Assembly: GCF_016756595.1 (NCBI RefSeq)
Contig: NZ_AP023257.1
Location: 1,876,001 to 1,940,000 of the forward strand
DNA from: Mesorhizobium sp. L-2-11
Lineage (GTDB): Bacteria; Pseudomonadota; Alphaproteobacteria; Rhizobiales; Rhizobiaceae
DNA length: 64,000 bases
Direction: 5' to 3'
Shown: positions 51,330 to 61,107 of the stretch, piece after piece
How the letters are laid out: every line of letters starts with the position of its first letter
Position numbering within the stretch: the stretch's first letter is position 1
The notes under the pieces: model-generated
Database searches by the model: none
Seen by the model: the letters and a program-made list of their open reading frames with translations, nothing else
Told to the model about the DNA's origin: nothing
Position numbers and translations under genes: made by a program

Positions 51330-51569
51330 TCAGTCGACCTGTTCAATCTGCGCGCCTGCGTCAACCGGCGGAGCCGGCGAGCAATTTTGCCCCTTGCATT
51401 CCTCGACAGGGTCATCGGCTGGTGGCAGGCAGTTTTGGCCCTCGCAATGAACTGCCGGCTGTGGCGGTTCTACGTGGTTAGGCGGAACAAGCTGATCCTC
51501 AGCGCGAACAGCCGGCATTGCTACGCTGATCGTGCCCGTGCACAAGAGCGCAATCCGAAGCAATTTCAT
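51330..51569 (-). CDS. Small secreted protein with duplicated CxGQNC motif
   Basis: A 79-residue exported protein. Residues 1-23 form a signal peptide (MKLLRIALLCTGTISVAMPA, cleavage near VRA). The mature part is proline-rich and contains two copies of C-(E/K)-G-Q-N-C (HCEGQNCLPP and CKGQNCSPAP), likely two small disulfide loops or a metal site. The ATG at 51569 follows GGGAGG. Function unknown. Confidence 0.65.
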   Translation of the reverse strand: MKLLRIALLCTGTISVAMPAVRAEDQLVPPNHVEPPQPAVHCEGQNCLPPADDPVEECKGQNCSPAPPVDAGAQIEQVD

Positions 51570-52349
51570 TTCCGCCTCCCTGCCTGGCAGCGAGCTGTAC
51601 CCTACACTCTCAAACTGCGGGCCGCATCCTCTCACCCGCGAACGACGTTAACACTGGGTTTCAGTGCTGGCCCGGACTGGCGGCCGAATGATCAGCCTGT
51701 CACATGTTGGACGCAGGCCGGATAGGCGGCTGCGGTCGATGCGGTGGGGTCGGGCGCCTAGATGGCACATCGGCGAGGGACGCTTTCGCTGCAACCGACA
51801 TTCACAACTACCTGTGCGAAAGCGACGGCGAGCGACCACCGCGCGGTTGACCGGCAGGCATCACCGCTGGTCGTTGTTCCTTGGTCTTCCCCAGCGCGCC
51901 AATTCGAAAAACGACCGGACGTCTATTTCGCCGTGGGCATTGTTGGCCGCCCTGGGAGCAACCGGATCGGAGGCCAGGCGGTGTCACGATTGGCGGGAGA
52001 CATCGTTCTCGCAGAGAATTCTATAGGTGGAAGGGCTGATCTCGCCGGCGACTTTGGCGAGCAGCGTACCCAAGGTCGGCGCGCTCGTTCATGGCTGCGC
52101 CGACAAAAATATTCTCAAGAAGCTCGATAGATAGAGACGCCAAGCATCAGAGCATCATGCGATCCCTCGATAGCGAAATGGCTGGCGGAGCGGGAAGTGA
52201 ATTGAACCAGGGGGTTGACCCCACGAAGTCAGAGTGACGTGCAGCCAGACGTCTCAAGGGAACCTTTCCGGCATTGCGCGCTTGTTGAGCATGCGTTTCA
52301 CAACCGTGAGCGACAACAAAAAAACGCTGGAACCAAAAGGAAATCCGCG
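51570..52349. other. Gene-free region before the DUF892 gene
   Basis: About 780 bases. Parts around 52,000-52,090 read like a decayed protein on the minus strand (AKVAGEISPSTYRIL), but I cannot define a gene. A GGAAC at 52259 has no well-placed -10. Confidence 0.35.
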
Positions 52350-52847
52350 ATGGCGAAAGAAAAGACATTGGACGATCTCTTCCTCGATACGCTCAAAGAT
52401 ATCTATTACGCGGAAAAGAAGATCCTGAAGGCGCTTCCCAAGATGGCGCGCGCCGCCTCATCGGCCGATCTGAAGGCAGCCTTCGAGAAGCACAAGGACG
52501 AAACCGACGGTCATGTCGAGCGCCTGCAGCAGGTTTTCGAGCTCCTTGGCAAGCGGGCACAGGGCAAGACGTGTCCCGCGATCGACGGCATCGTCGAGGA
52601 GGGCGAGGAGATTATGGAGGAGTTCAAGGGAACTCCCGCACTGGACGCCGGTCTGATCTCCGCTGCCCAGGCTGTCGAGCACTACGAGATCACCCGCTAT
52701 GGCACGCTGAAGCGCTGGGCCGAGGTCTTGGGCATGAGCGACGCCGCCAAGCTGCTCGAACAGACGCTCGCGGAGGAATCCATGACGGACGAGGCGCTCA
52801 CCGGATTGGCGGACGCCTCGGCCAACGAAATGGCCAAGGCCGCCTGA
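52350..52847 (+). CDS. DUF892 (YciE/YciF) ferritin-like stress protein
   Basis: A 165-residue four-helix protein of the YciE/YciF group (TLDDLFLDTLKDIYYAEKKI, with metal-ligand-type glutamates and histidines in HKDETDGHVERL and AVEHYEITRYG). These ferritin-like proteins are induced by osmotic and general stress. Precise chemistry is unknown. The ATG at 52350 was chosen because the family begins there. It is followed by a strong terminator. Confidence 0.88.
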   Translation: MAKEKTLDDLFLDTLKDIYYAEKKILKALPKMARAASSADLKAAFEKHKDETDGHVERLQQVFELLGKRAQGKTCPAIDGIVEEGEEIMEEFKGTPALDAGLISAAQAVEHYEITRYGTLKRWAEVLGMSDAAKLLEQTLAEESMTDEALTGLADASANEMAKAA

Positions 52848-52856
52848 TCACACACC

Positions 52857-52890
52857 AGCCACCCCAACTGTGTTGGGGTGGCTGTTTTAC
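52857..52890 (+). terminator. Rho-independent terminator after DUF892
   Basis: A perfect 12-bp stem (AGCCACCCCAAC / GTTGGGGTGGCT) with a TGT loop, followed by GTTTTAC. Confidence 0.85.
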
Positions 52891-52922
52891 TTCCAACATC
52901 CGTCTTTCGATAGGAGACAATC

Positions 52923-53000
52923 ATGGGTCGTGGCATTCTACTCTGGCTGCTCGGAGTTCCTATTCCGATCATCATCCTTCTCGCGCTGTTCATGCGGTAG
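52923..53000 (+). CDS. 25-residue single-pass membrane peptide
   Basis: A short frame with an excellent TAGGAGA ribosome-binding site encodes MGRGILLWLLGVPIPIIILL plus five residues ending FMR. It is hydrophobic from residue 5 to 23. It lies nine bases before the membrane-protein gene and is likely cotranslated with it. Short hydrophobic proteins of this pattern occur in many rhizobial stress clusters. The role is unknown. Confidence 0.65.
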   Translation: MGRGILLWLLGVPIPIIILLALFMR

Positions 53001-53009
53001 GAGGAATCC

Positions 53010-53936
53010 ATGGCATCAACCATCCTGGCGACCGACGTCGCCGCGCCGGTCGAGTCCTCGTCATCCGCAGTCAACTGGGGACCGATCATCGCCGGCGCCT
53101 TCGCTGCCTCGACCCTGACGTTCATCCTGATGCTTGTCGGGTCCGGCCTCGGGCTCACGATGGTGTCTCCATGGTCCAACGAAAGCGCCAGCGTCACCAC
53201 CTTCGCTGTGTCCACTGCAATCTGGCTGGTCATCGTACAATGGTTGTCATCCGGGCTCGGGGGGTACCTGACCGGGCGCCTTCGCACCAAATGGGTCGGC
53301 ATTCATACGGACGAGACGTTCTTCCGGGATACCGCGCACGGATTCATGGCGTGGGCGCTGGCGACGCTTCTGGTCGTGTTCGTGCTCGGTTCAGTGCTGT
53401 CCGCGGCAATCGACACCGGCGTCAAGGCGGCCTCGACAGTGGCCTCGGGAGCAGCAATGGGTGCCTCGGCAGGGGCGACCGCAAACGCCGGGAACGACGG
53501 AGGCAGCGACGCGACTTCGTATTTCGTCGATGCGCTGTTCCGCCCGACCGATCCTTCCAGGCTGGCGGCGCCGGGCGCGGAGGGCGATGCGACAGCAGCC
53601 GCACAAGCCTCCCGCATCCTCATTACAAGTGCGGCGGCCGGCGAAGTCTCGGCCGACGACAAGACTTATCTGGGTCAACTCGTGGCCGCTCGCACTGGCC
53701 TGTCGCAAGCGGATGCTACTGCCCGGGTTGATGCGGTGCTTGCTCAGGTCGAGGCGGCCAAAGTCCAAGCACAGGAAGCAGCCGACACAGCTAGAAAAGC
53801 CGGCGCCACCTTCGCGCTGGTTGGCGCGCTTTCTCTCATCATCGGTGCGTTCATCGCCAGCGCAGCGGCAGCGTTAGGCGGCAAGCAGCGCGACGACGAA
53901 GAAGCCGCGCTCTATCTCACAGCTAGTCGAGGCTGA
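53010..53936 (+). CDS. Polytopic membrane protein of unknown function
   Basis: A 308-residue protein with about four membrane segments (AGAFAASTLTFILMLVGSGL, VSTAIWLVIVQWLSSGLGGY, FMAWALATLLVVFVLGSVLS, ATFALVGALSLIIGAFIASA) and an alanine-rich helical loop between the third and fourth. GGAGGA lies before the ATG. A strong hairpin follows. It pairs with the 25-residue peptide. Family known only as conserved hypothetical. Confidence 0.75.
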   Translation: MASTILATDVAAPVESSSSAVNWGPIIAGAFAASTLTFILMLVGSGLGLTMVSPWSNESASVTTFAVSTAIWLVIVQWLSSGLGGYLTGRLRTKWVGIHTDETFFRDTAHGFMAWALATLLVVFVLGSVLSAAIDTGVKAASTVASGAAMGASAGATANAGNDGGSDATSYFVDALFRPTDPSRLAAPGAEGDATAAAQASRILITSAAAGEVSADDKTYLGQLVAARTGLSQADATARVDAVLAQVEAAKVQAQEAADTARKAGATFALVGALSLIIGAFIASAAAALGGKQRDDEEAALYLTASRG

Positions 53937-53948
53937 AGACGTCTACTC

Positions 53949-53973
53949 CCGGCCGACCCAGAGGGTCGGCCGG
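53949..53973. terminator. Hairpin after the membrane-protein gene
   Basis: A perfect 11-bp stem (CCGGCCGACCC / GGGTCGGCCGG) with an AGA loop, 13 bases past the stop. No T-run, so its strength is uncertain. Confidence 0.5.
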
Positions 53974-54085
53974 ACTCCATCTCCCGCCGCGCTCCCTTAT
54001 TTTTGTGCAGTGCAGCAACGATACTGCTGCATGTGCGTTGCACAGATCGTCGTCCATTCCGGGCGTCAGAACAGGGACGGCCCCC

Positions 54086-55249
54086 TTGAGAAAAATCTCC
54101 GATACCATCGCCCGCCTCGCCGCGCTGCAGGCGCGACATGCCGCACATCCCGCCGACCTCGGTGCGTCAGACCATCTCCGGACGCTGGCCGACTTCGGTA
54201 CCAATCCCGGCGGATTGGGAGCGAGGTTCTACATTCCTAGTGGCCTATCCAAGGGCGCTGCAGTCGTCGTCGTGCTGCATGGCTGCACACAGAACGCGGC
54301 CGGCTATAATCATCATTCCGGCTGGTCCCAACTCGCCGACGAGGCTGGCTTCGCGCTCCTCTTTCCCGAACAGCAACGCGGCAACAATCCGAACCTCTGT
54401 TTCAACTGGTTCCAGCCTGCCGACACCAAGCGTGGTTCGGGCGAGGCGCTTTCGATTCGCCAGATGATCGAGACGATGGTCGTCACCCACGGTCTCGACC
54501 GAAGGAGAATCTTCATCACCGGCCTCTCGGCCGGAGGCGCAATGGCGGCGGCCATGCTGGCGACCTATCCGGAAGTGTTTGCCGGCGGTGCGTTGATTGC
54601 CGGCCTGCCCTACGGCAGCGCAACGACAATCCCGGAGGCCTTCGATCGAATGCGCGGTCACGGTGGTCGTTCGGAACAGGATCTGCAACAGGCCCTCCGC
54701 AGCGCATCGGATCATCGGGGACCGTGGCCGAGGATTTCGATTTGGCACGGTGCCGCTGACCACACGGTTTCGCCTTCCAACGCGGAAGCGATCGCAGGCC
54801 AATGGCGGGGAGTCCACCGGCTTGCGAAAGCGCCGACGCATCGGGAAGCTGCCGGACCGCACGCAAAGCAGGTCTGGCGCAACGGCGCGGGAGAGGCCTT
54901 GATCGAAATCAACATGATCGCCGGGATGGGCCACGGCACGCCGCTCGGCAACGGTCTTGGTGCTCCGGGACCTTATATGCTTGATGTCGGTATTGCCTCC
55001 ACACGCGAGATCGCGCAGTTCTGGGGGATCGCGGCAACCGAGGAAAGCGCCTCCCGGAGATCGAGGCCGCAAGTGCCAGCCAGCCAACGGCCACTACCCC
55101 AGTCACCGGCGCCGGGTATAGAAAATGCGAAGCCGAAGCCCCCGCAGCCGACTGCCATCCATCAGGTCCCGCGTCGCACGGAATTGGGCCAGCCCGGCGT
55201 GAAGAAGATCATCGAGGATGCCCTGCGGGCAGCGGGCCTGATGCGCTAG
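54086..55249 (+). CDS. PHB-depolymerase family esterase
   Basis: A 387-residue alpha/beta hydrolase of the extracellular PHB-depolymerase/feruloyl-esterase family. The triad is visible: serine in GLSAGGAM, aspartate in WHGAADHTVSP and histidine in GMGHGTPL; VLHGCTQNAAGY forms the oxyanion region. The proline-rich C-terminal 80 residues look disordered. I chose a TTG start at 54086 (LRKISDTIARLAALQ) because the family begins there. A GTG at 54005 is the longest alternative. It probably cleaves a polyester or ester-linked polymer. Confidence 0.8.
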   Translation: MRKISDTIARLAALQARHAAHPADLGASDHLRTLADFGTNPGGLGARFYIPSGLSKGAAVVVVLHGCTQNAAGYNHHSGWSQLADEAGFALLFPEQQRGNNPNLCFNWFQPADTKRGSGEALSIRQMIETMVVTHGLDRRRIFITGLSAGGAMAAAMLATYPEVFAGGALIAGLPYGSATTIPEAFDRMRGHGGRSEQDLQQALRSASDHRGPWPRISIWHGAADHTVSPSNAEAIAGQWRGVHRLAKAPTHREAAGPHAKQVWRNGAGEALIEINMIAGMGHGTPLGNGLGAPGPYMLDVGIASTREIAQFWGIAATEESASRRSRPQVPASQRPLPQSPAPGIENAKPKPPQPTAIHQVPRRTELGQPGVKKIIEDALRAAGLMR

Positions 55250-55482
55250 GCGGGCGGCGCAAATCGCTCGCCGACTGTCTCGCCGGCCCGCGAAGGTCAA
55301 GCGGCTCCGACCAAGCAAGGGAACGCGTCGTTCTTTGGAATCGGTGACCGCTTTTCAGCGAGCAGTCGCCCTGCACCTCGTCCAGATCCTGCTTCCCCGC
55401 GCAGACAACACCGGTCGCCCATTTGGCCGGGAAGATTTCGACCGTGTGAAGGAAGACGCTGGCCAGCCGTTTCGAAGGCGCC

Positions 55483-55677
55483 ATGGCTTATCTGCAGGCG
55501 CCTGCGGAAGGTCAGTGGCAAGATGGCGAGCAGTCCAGCAAAGATGATATCGTCATCTTCGAAGTGATGGTGGATGATATCGACCTGCCGGACTGGTGCA
55601 AACGGCGCGCCGAGCTAGAACGGCGGTTCCGGCAGGACACGGTGATCACCCGCTACATGCCAATGCCGCTCGTATAG
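55483..55677 (+). CDS. Small hypothetical protein
   Basis: A 64-residue acidic protein (MAYLQAPAEGQWQDGEQSSK) with a reasonable codon pattern but a weak ribosome-binding site. It ends 11 bases before the KTSC gene. Function unknown, and it may be the tail of a decayed gene. Confidence 0.4.
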   Translation: MAYLQAPAEGQWQDGEQSSKDDIVIFEVMVDDIDLPDWCKRRAELERRFRQDTVITRYMPMPLV

Positions 55678-55688
55678 AGGCCGTTATC

Positions 55689-56033
55689 GTGTATCCATCA
55701 ACGTCAATCCGCAAGACCGAGTACGATCCGGAGACAAGGGTTCTCTCGGTGTGGTTCGTCGCGAGCGGCAGGCGTTACGACTACGAGGCTGTGCCGCCGG
55801 AGACCTATGCGGCGTTCCGAAACGCCTTCGTAAAGGGCCGGTTCTTTCGCGACCGTTTCGGGCACCGCCTGATGCCGAAGCATAGCGATCGTTGCCTGCA
55901 CGCGGAGACTCATGCGCCGGTTTCGGAGTTTGACGCGCCGGCTGGCTTTGATTCCGGGGAGCCCTTGTGGCGTAGGAAAATCGACAGCAGGACCAGGACG
56001 GCCGTCGACATGAATTCCGACTGCCAGTTCTGA
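55689..56033 (+). CDS. KTSC-domain protein
   Basis: A 114-residue protein whose first ~65 residues match the KTSC fold (SIRKTEYDPETRVLSVWF, YDYEAVPPETYAAFRNAFVK), a small domain linked to RNA- or nucleic-acid-associated proteins. The GTG at 55689 has TAGAGG before it. The C-terminal ~40 residues overlap the 3' end of the convergent DUF6766-like gene by 124 bases and may not be conserved. Confidence 0.7.
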   Translation: MYPSTSIRKTEYDPETRVLSVWFVASGRRYDYEAVPPETYAAFRNAFVKGRFFRDRFGHRLMPKHSDRCLHAETHAPVSEFDAPAGFDSGEPLWRRKIDSRTRTAVDMNSDCQF

Positions 56034-56548
56034 AAGGACTCGAACCATAGCTGGGTGTCGAGAAGATAGTCTCCCAGGGATTGAACCTTGCCGCCGTGCC
56101 GAAGCGCCTCCTCGTTCGCGGCCGCCAGGCTCGCCCACCAATGCAAGGCAAATGAGATGATGAAGAGCAGGGCCAGCGCCAAGCCCAGCGAGTATGAATA
56201 GAGCCACGACAGGATCGGGTTGCGCCTGCGGGTGGCGGTCGGAAGTTCGTCCTCGGGCCGGTTGGGATCATCGGGATCACGAGACTCGGCGGAACCGCGC
56301 TGGAACAGCATGGCAGTCAGCATGACATAGGCCGACATCTGCAGGAATTCGCTTTCCCAGTTTTCGAAGAGCGCCGAGAGGAAGTCGCCGCTTTTCAAAT
56401 AAGCCAACAGTCCGATCGCTGCCGAGCCATGCTCACGAAGTTCTTCATTGTAGGCAGAATGCCCCGACCAGATCATGCCGAGTGCGCTGAACAGGAACAT
56501 CGCCACCAGGGCGATCGTAAGCCCGTTGTCCCGAAATATGGTTCTCAT
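55910..56548 (-). CDS. DUF6766-like four-helix membrane protein
   Basis: A 212-residue inner-membrane protein with segments LTIALVAMFLFSALGMIWSG, QMSAYVMLTAMLFQ, ALALLFIISFALHWWA and FMSTAVLVLLSIFL arranged as two similar halves (each ends in a QNW/ENW-E-S-E-F motif). It begins 27 bases after the hydrolase stop on the same strand. The ATG at 56548 follows GGGAGA. Probably a stress-linked membrane protein. Mechanism unknown. Confidence 0.75.
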   Translation of the reverse strand: MRTIFRDNGLTIALVAMFLFSALGMIWSGHSAYNEELREHGSAAIGLLAYLKSGDFLSALFENWESEFLQMSAYVMLTAMLFQRGSAESRDPDDPNRPEDELPTATRRRNPILSWLYSYSLGLALALLFIISFALHWWASLAAANEEALRHGGKVQSLGDYLLDTQLWFESFQNWQSEFMSTAVLVLLSIFLRHKGSPESKPAGASNSETGA

Positions 56549-56574
56549 GTTCTTGTCTCCCACGGAGCCTTCGG

Positions 56575-57183
56575 CTAGCGCCAGTTCTCCAGAACCTCTT
56601 CAATCCTCACCGCCTCGACTTGCTCGCTGAAGCGAGAGCGGTAGAGCTCCATCAGTGCGTCATGCGTCTGGTCGACCGAACTGCAGATGGCATCGGTCGC
56701 AAGGACGACACGAAAACCACGGTCGATGGCGCCTAGGACCGTGGCAAGCACGCAGACATCGGTTTCGCCGCCGGTAATGACCAGCGTGTCGATCCCTGAC
56801 CCATTTAGCATCGCGTCGAGCCGACCTTCAGTCCACGGCGAATAGACATGCTTGTCGAGCGTTCTTGCCGGCGGCACGAACCGCGCCAGAGAAGGCATCA
56901 GATCGACGAGGCCGGCATCGATGTTGGCAAGGGTGACCTCGGCCCAACGCCGATAATACCGCGCCCACATGCCCGGTGCTTCGCCAGGCCGAGCGGCCGG
57001 AACAAAACGTGTGAACAGCGTTTGCTGCGGATGTCTTGCGGTCAATTCCTCGATGACCGGCAGCACGTTTTGCGCCCACGGCACGGCCCAAGGCCCGCCC
57101 GGCGCGAACAGGCGCTGCATGTCAACGCAAAGATGTAGGGAATTCTCACCAAGCGGACCGTGTACCAGGCCTAGGGCGGCCAT
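56575..57183 (-). CDS. Isochorismatase-like cysteine hydrolase
   Basis: A 202-residue hydrolase with the catalytic aspartate (LCVDMQRLF), lysine (LDKHVYSPW) and cysteine (TDVCVLATVLGA), as in nicotinamidase/isochorismatase relatives. It probably hydrolyses an amide or carbamoyl group. The substrate cannot be told. It is followed closely by the membrane-protein gene, suggesting cotranscription. Confidence 0.85.
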   Translation of the reverse strand: MAALGLVHGPLGENSLHLCVDMQRLFAPGGPWAVPWAQNVLPVIEELTARHPQQTLFTRFVPAARPGEAPGMWARYYRRWAEVTLANIDAGLVDLMPSLARFVPPARTLDKHVYSPWTEGRLDAMLNGSGIDTLVITGGETDVCVLATVLGAIDRGFRVVLATDAICSSVDQTHDALMELYRSRFSEQVEAVRIEEVLENWR

Positions 57184-57301
57184 GATCAGCCGCGGCCGCC
57201 GCGATCGGGTGAAGCATAGCTTCTATCTGAGCGCGGGCATAGCCCGGGAGGTCCCGCCGTAGCCTCGCATCTCTGCCAATCCGCCTTTAGCCGTTGCCGG
57301 T

Positions 57302-57811
57302 TCATGGTCTTGTCAGGCGGGCCGCTTCCGCCTCCTGCACGTCGATGGCGTACAGCAGTTCGCCGTTCTCGTCGCGCAGGCGCACGAGCCAACCTGAAAG
57401 ATCGTCCGTGCCCGGCTGAAGGTCGACCAGAAGATCGATAGCGCATCGAACTGCTTCCTCCCGCGCATCCTCTAAACTTGGCATCCTGGACGGAGGAACC
57501 TGACGGCCGCGTCCGCCGTCGCGATACTCGAAGATGTAGAGCCCGCCGTTTTCATCATTCGCCGCTGTGACGGCGACTTCGTCAAAATTGCCGTTGCTTC
57601 GGGCATCATAGTCGTTCACAGCCAAATCGAAGGTCGCGGTCTGGACCAGGACCGCCTTCGCTCGATTGATAGCGGCCTCGTTGTTTCCGCCGTCAACGCG
57701 TGCCATGCCGACGGGAACGCAGTCACCGCCTTCGCCGCAGAAGATCACGCGCAGGATGGACTGTCCGGTCGGGGCGGTTGCCTGGGTAACTTCGGTTCGA
57801 ATGATCTGCAT
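57302..57811 (-). CDS. DUF6894-like protein downstream of katE
   Basis: A 169-residue soluble protein. The C-terminal half (MPSLEDAREEAVRCAIDLL, SGWLVRLRDENGELLYAIDV) matches the short DUF6894-type stress-associated domain. The ATG at 57811 has GGAG seven bases upstream and lies 20 bases after the katE stop, so it is probably in one operon with the catalase. Confidence 0.6.
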   Translation of the reverse strand: MQIIRTEVTQATAPTGQSILRVIFCGEGGDCVPVGMARVDGGNNEAAINRAKAVLVQTATFDLAVNDYDARSNGNFDEVAVTAANDENGGLYIFEYRDGGRGRQVPPSRMPSLEDAREEAVRCAIDLLVDLQPGTDDLSGWLVRLRDENGELLYAIDVQEAEAARLTRP

Positions 57812-57831
57812 GAGAAACTCCGTCACCATCG

Positions 57832-59943
57832 CTACAATTTGACGGCCATTTCCCGGCTCCAGAGACGCAGCTTGCGGCAGCTCTCGATAAAACCGGTAAT
57901 CGCCTTGGGGTCATCGAGACCAATCATGCCTTCATCGGCTTCCGGATCGACGCCGGCCTTCTGCAGCAGCGGGACGGCGCCCGACGTGAAGCCGATGAAT
58001 TTGCAATGAGCAAAAGCGTCGGCAACGAAATCGCGCGCGGTGGCCTCACCCGTCAGGCGCTCCGCTCCTTCCTCGGAGAGGATCAGCGCTACTGCGTCGA
58101 ACAGGACCGATGGCCCGCCGTCGATCATGTGCTTTGCAGCGATGAGACTTCCATCCGCCGCCTCGACGCCGCCCACCTTGGGCGCTATGACCTCCATCAC
58201 CGCGCCTTCTTTCTCGATCGCTGCCTGGAGGTTCTTCAGCAGCGCTGCATCGGCGCCGGGACTGACAAGCACGCCGACCTTGCGGCCAGCAAAACTGTCA
58301 GGCCCGTTCCGGATGATGCTGAGCGCCGGCGATGGTTCGAGATCGTCCCTCGGCGCGACCGCCGCATCCGCGGGCTTGGGCAATTGCTTCATGCCAAGCT
58401 TGTCAGCGACAGTTTCTGCCAAGCCTTCATCAATGTTGAGGAGATGCGCCACCATGCGCTCGCGGATAACCGTTGTCTCGACCTTGGAAAGCTCGAAGGA
58501 CAGCGCCATGGCGATATGCTTCTGCTCAGGCGCGGTCTGACTGTTGAAGAACTGTCGCGCCTGGCTGTAGTGGTCGGCGAAGCTCTCTGCGCGCAGACGG
58601 ACTTTCTGGCCTTCATCCGCCTCGGCGAACGACCGGAAACCGTGCTGCGGCGATTCCCGCGGGCCTTCGCCGAATGAATTCGGCTGGTAGTTCACGCGGC
58701 CGACCGGATTTCGCATCGCCATGTGGCCATCCTGCTGGAAGTGGTGGAACGGGCATTTGGGTGCGTTGATCGGGATATGGGTGAAGTTGGAGCTGCCGAG
58801 ACGCTTCAGTTGCGTGTCCAGGTAGGAGAAGTTTCGACCCTGCAGCAGGGGATCGTTGGAAAAGTCGACGCCGGGCGGTACGTTCTGCGTCATGAACGCG
58901 ACCTGCTCGGTCTCGGCGAAGAAATTGTCGGGCATACGATCGAGCACCAAGCGGCCGACCGGGACCGGCGCGAGGATTTCTTCCGGAATGATCTTGGTCG
59001 GATCCAGAACGTCGAAGTCAAAACTGTCCGCGAAGTCCTGATCGAAGAGCTGGAGGTTGAGCTCCCATTCCGGGAAATCACCAGACTGGATGGCATTCCA
59101 GAGGTCGCGTCGATGAAAATCGGGGTCAGCGCCGTTGATCTTGACCGCTTCGTTCCAAACGACCGACTGCATGCCGAGCTTCGGCTTCCAGATGAATTTG
59201 ACGAAGGTGGATTCGTCCTTCGCATTGACCAGCCGGAACGTGTGAACGCCGAATCCCTGCATGAACCGGAAGGACCGAGGTATCGCCCGATCCGACATGA
59301 CCCACATGATCATGTGCATCGATTCGGGCGTCAGGCTGATGAAGTCCCAGAAATTGTCGTGTGCCGATTGCGCCTGCGGGAAGGCACGATCAGGCTCAGG
59401 CTTCACTGAATGAATGACGTCGGGAAACTTGATTGCGTCCTGAATAAAGAAAACCGGGATGTTGTTGCCGACGAGATCCCAATTGCCTTCGTTGGTGTAG
59501 AATTTGACGGCGAACCCACGCACGTCCCGCGCCAGGTCGAACGAGCCTTTCGAACCGGCCACCGTGGAGAACCGCACGAAGGCCGGCGTCTTCTCGCCGG
59601 CACGCTGGAAGATATCCGCGCGGGTGTAAGCCGCTAGCGATTCATAGGTCTCGAAGAAGCCGTGCGCGCCATAGCCGCGTGCATGCACGACGCGCTCGGG
59701 AATGCGCTCGTGATCGAAATGAAAAATCTTCTCACGGAAGTGGAAGTCTTCGATTAGTGACGGTCCGCGCTGGCCAATCTTTAAAGTATTCTGGTCATCG
59801 GCCACTGGGCTGCCTTGGGCGGTCGTCAGGATCTCGCTGTCGCCTTCGGCGATCTGGTGAAGCTCGCCTCCGTTCCCCCGCACGAGCTTTTGATCATGGA
59901 TCGTCGCGGGCTTGCCCGACGACTGTCTAGTTGTCTTGGCCAT
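57832..59943 (-). CDS. katE: Large-subunit catalase (HPII/KatE type)
   Basis: A 703-residue monofunctional haem catalase that converts hydrogen peroxide to water and oxygen. The distal histidine is in [12 protein letters not shown], the asparagine in [11 protein letters not shown], and the proximal haem tyrosine in [13 protein letters not shown]. From about residue 560 there is the extra C-terminal flavodoxin-like domain ([19 protein letters not shown]) that marks large-subunit clade enzymes. It is complete. A GGAAC-type promoter upstream suggests stress-sigma control. Confidence 0.93.
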   Translation of the reverse strand: MAKTTRQSSGKPATIHDQKLVRGNGGELHQIAEGDSEILTTAQGSPVADDQNTLKIGQRGPSLIEDFHFREKIFHFDHERIPERVVHARGYGAHGFFETYESLAAYTRADIFQRAGEKTPAFVRFSTVAGSKGSFDLARDVRGFAVKFYTNEGNWDLVGNNIPVFFIQDAIKFPDVIHSVKPEPDRAFPQAQSAHDNFWDFISLTPESMHMIMWVMSDRAIPRSFRFMQGFGVHTFRLVNAKDESTFVKFIWKPKLGMQSVVWNEAVKINGADPDFHRRDLWNAIQSGDFPEWELNLQLFDQDFADSFDFDVLDPTKIIPEEILAPVPVGRLVLDRMPDNFFAETEQVAFMTQNVPPGVDFSNDPLLQGRNFSYLDTQLKRLGSSNFTHIPINAPKCPFHHFQQDGHMAMRNPVGRVNYQPNSFGEGPRESPQHGFRSFAEADEGQKVRLRAESFADHYSQARQFFNSQTAPEQKHIAMALSFELSKVETTVIRERMVAHLLNIDEGLAETVADKLGMKQLPKPADAAVAPRDDLEPSPALSIIRNGPDSFAGRKVGVLVSPGADAALLKNLQAAIEKEGAVMEVIAPKVGGVEAADGSLIAAKHMIDGGPSVLFDAVALILSEEGAERLTGEATARDFVADAFAHCKFIGFTSGAVPLLQKAGVDPEADEGMIGLDDPKAITGFIESCRKLRLWSREMAVKL

Positions 59944-59987
59944 GCTTGAATTCCTTGAAAAGGAGGGGGCGGCTTCAGGTCTCCCTC

Positions 59988-60013
59988 AATGCTGGGACAC
60001 CCACTTAAGTTCC
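59988..60013 (-). promoter_or_regulatory. Possible EcfG-type promoter of katE
   Basis: Minus strand GGAAC (60013-60009), 17 bases, then CATT (59991-59988), 45 bases before the katE ATG. The -10 has one difference from CGTT. Confidence 0.4.
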
Positions 60014-60110
60014 TGGTGGGTGTCACGTGGCCCGCATTTCGAAGAATAACACTCGGCTGCCGGAACAGTGGACCCGGTCGGGCCGGCGAGTTCTTGGGTC
60101 GGAACTGAAC

Positions 60111-60870
60111 CAAGACGAAGATTTTCTCTTCCGCCAACCAGAGGAAAGCCTTCGTATTCGCAGATGTCGACTGGCTCGCTGCGGCCAAGGGTCTGGTGAC
60201 GCCTTCGTTTCCGCTCAACGGAGATAGTTTCACCGTCATCGTAGCGATCCTGGGAACGACGATCAGTCCTTATCTTCTGTTTTGGCAAAGCTCCCAGGAA
60301 GTCGAGGAAATTGAACAAGACCCGCAAGCCAAAGCGCTGGTCAGGGCACCGGATGGGGCGAAGCGTGAGATCCGGCGCATCCGACTGGATACGTTCGTCG
60401 GCATGGCTGTTTCCAATGTGGTCGCGCTTGCCATCATAACGAGCACAGCAGCAACCCTTCATGCAGCGGGACAGACCGAGATCGCGAGCGCCGCCGACGT
60501 TGCCGAGGCACTGCGCCCGCTTGCAGGCGAGTTCGCGTTCTTCATCTTCAGCCTTGGTATCATCGGACCCGGTTTATTGTCGCTTCCCGTTCTCGCCGGT
60601 TCTGCAGCCTACGCATTTGGGGAGGCTCAAGGCTGGAAATGCGGTTTGGAAAACAAGCCTTGGGAAGCGGTAGGATTTTACAGCGTTATCTCCATCTCGG
60701 TGTTGCTCGGTTTGGGGATAGGATTTTTGTCGATTGATCCCAGGCGTTGTTTTGGAGTGCCCGTGATCAACGGTTTCGTCGCTGTACCGAGTATGGCGGG
60801 TATGATGGTCGTAGCCAGCCGCCGCGATCAGAAGGGGCGGTTCACCGTTTCCACGAGCGTGCGGGCTCGG
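60111..60870 (+). pseudogene. Nramp-family divalent metal transporter remnant
   Basis: A decayed transporter frame covering the middle of the protein: AFVFADVDWLAAAKGLVTPS, then VAILGTTISPYLLFWQSSQE (the conserved Nramp segment) and later membrane spans (EFAFFIFSLGIIGPGLLSLP). The first ~150 residues with the metal site are missing, and a stop precedes the frame. Near 60,745 the frame slips and recovers: DPRRCFGVPVIN should read as ALFWSAVIN. The C-terminal helix is lost. Non-functional. Confidence 0.75.
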
Positions 60871-61107
60871 CGAAACTCGTCACGGGCACGACGCAGCAAT
60901 GCTCGATGCCAACGAAACGCTGGATGCCGATTTGACGCTTATCAGGCAACAAAACGACAAGCTCATGAAATAGCTGAAGGCTAAGCTCTAAACCGCAAAC
61001 CCTGGCGGGCAATGTTAATTTCTTCGCCCTCGGCAGAGGGTGCTTCGGCGGATAGGCAGCCCGGCGGACCTGCTCGCTCCCCATCCCGGTTTGGCGGATG
61101 GGTCCTT

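Noticed and set aside
52259..52286. EcfG promoter before DUF892
   Set aside because: GGAAC is present at 52259, but the nearest TGTT is 19 bases away, outside the usual 16-17.
58006..58677. Plus-strand 223-codon frame over katE
   Set aside because: Antisense shadow of the catalase.
59986..60462. Minus-strand 158-codon frame upstream of katE
   Set aside because: It runs antisense to the Nramp remnant and has no motif.
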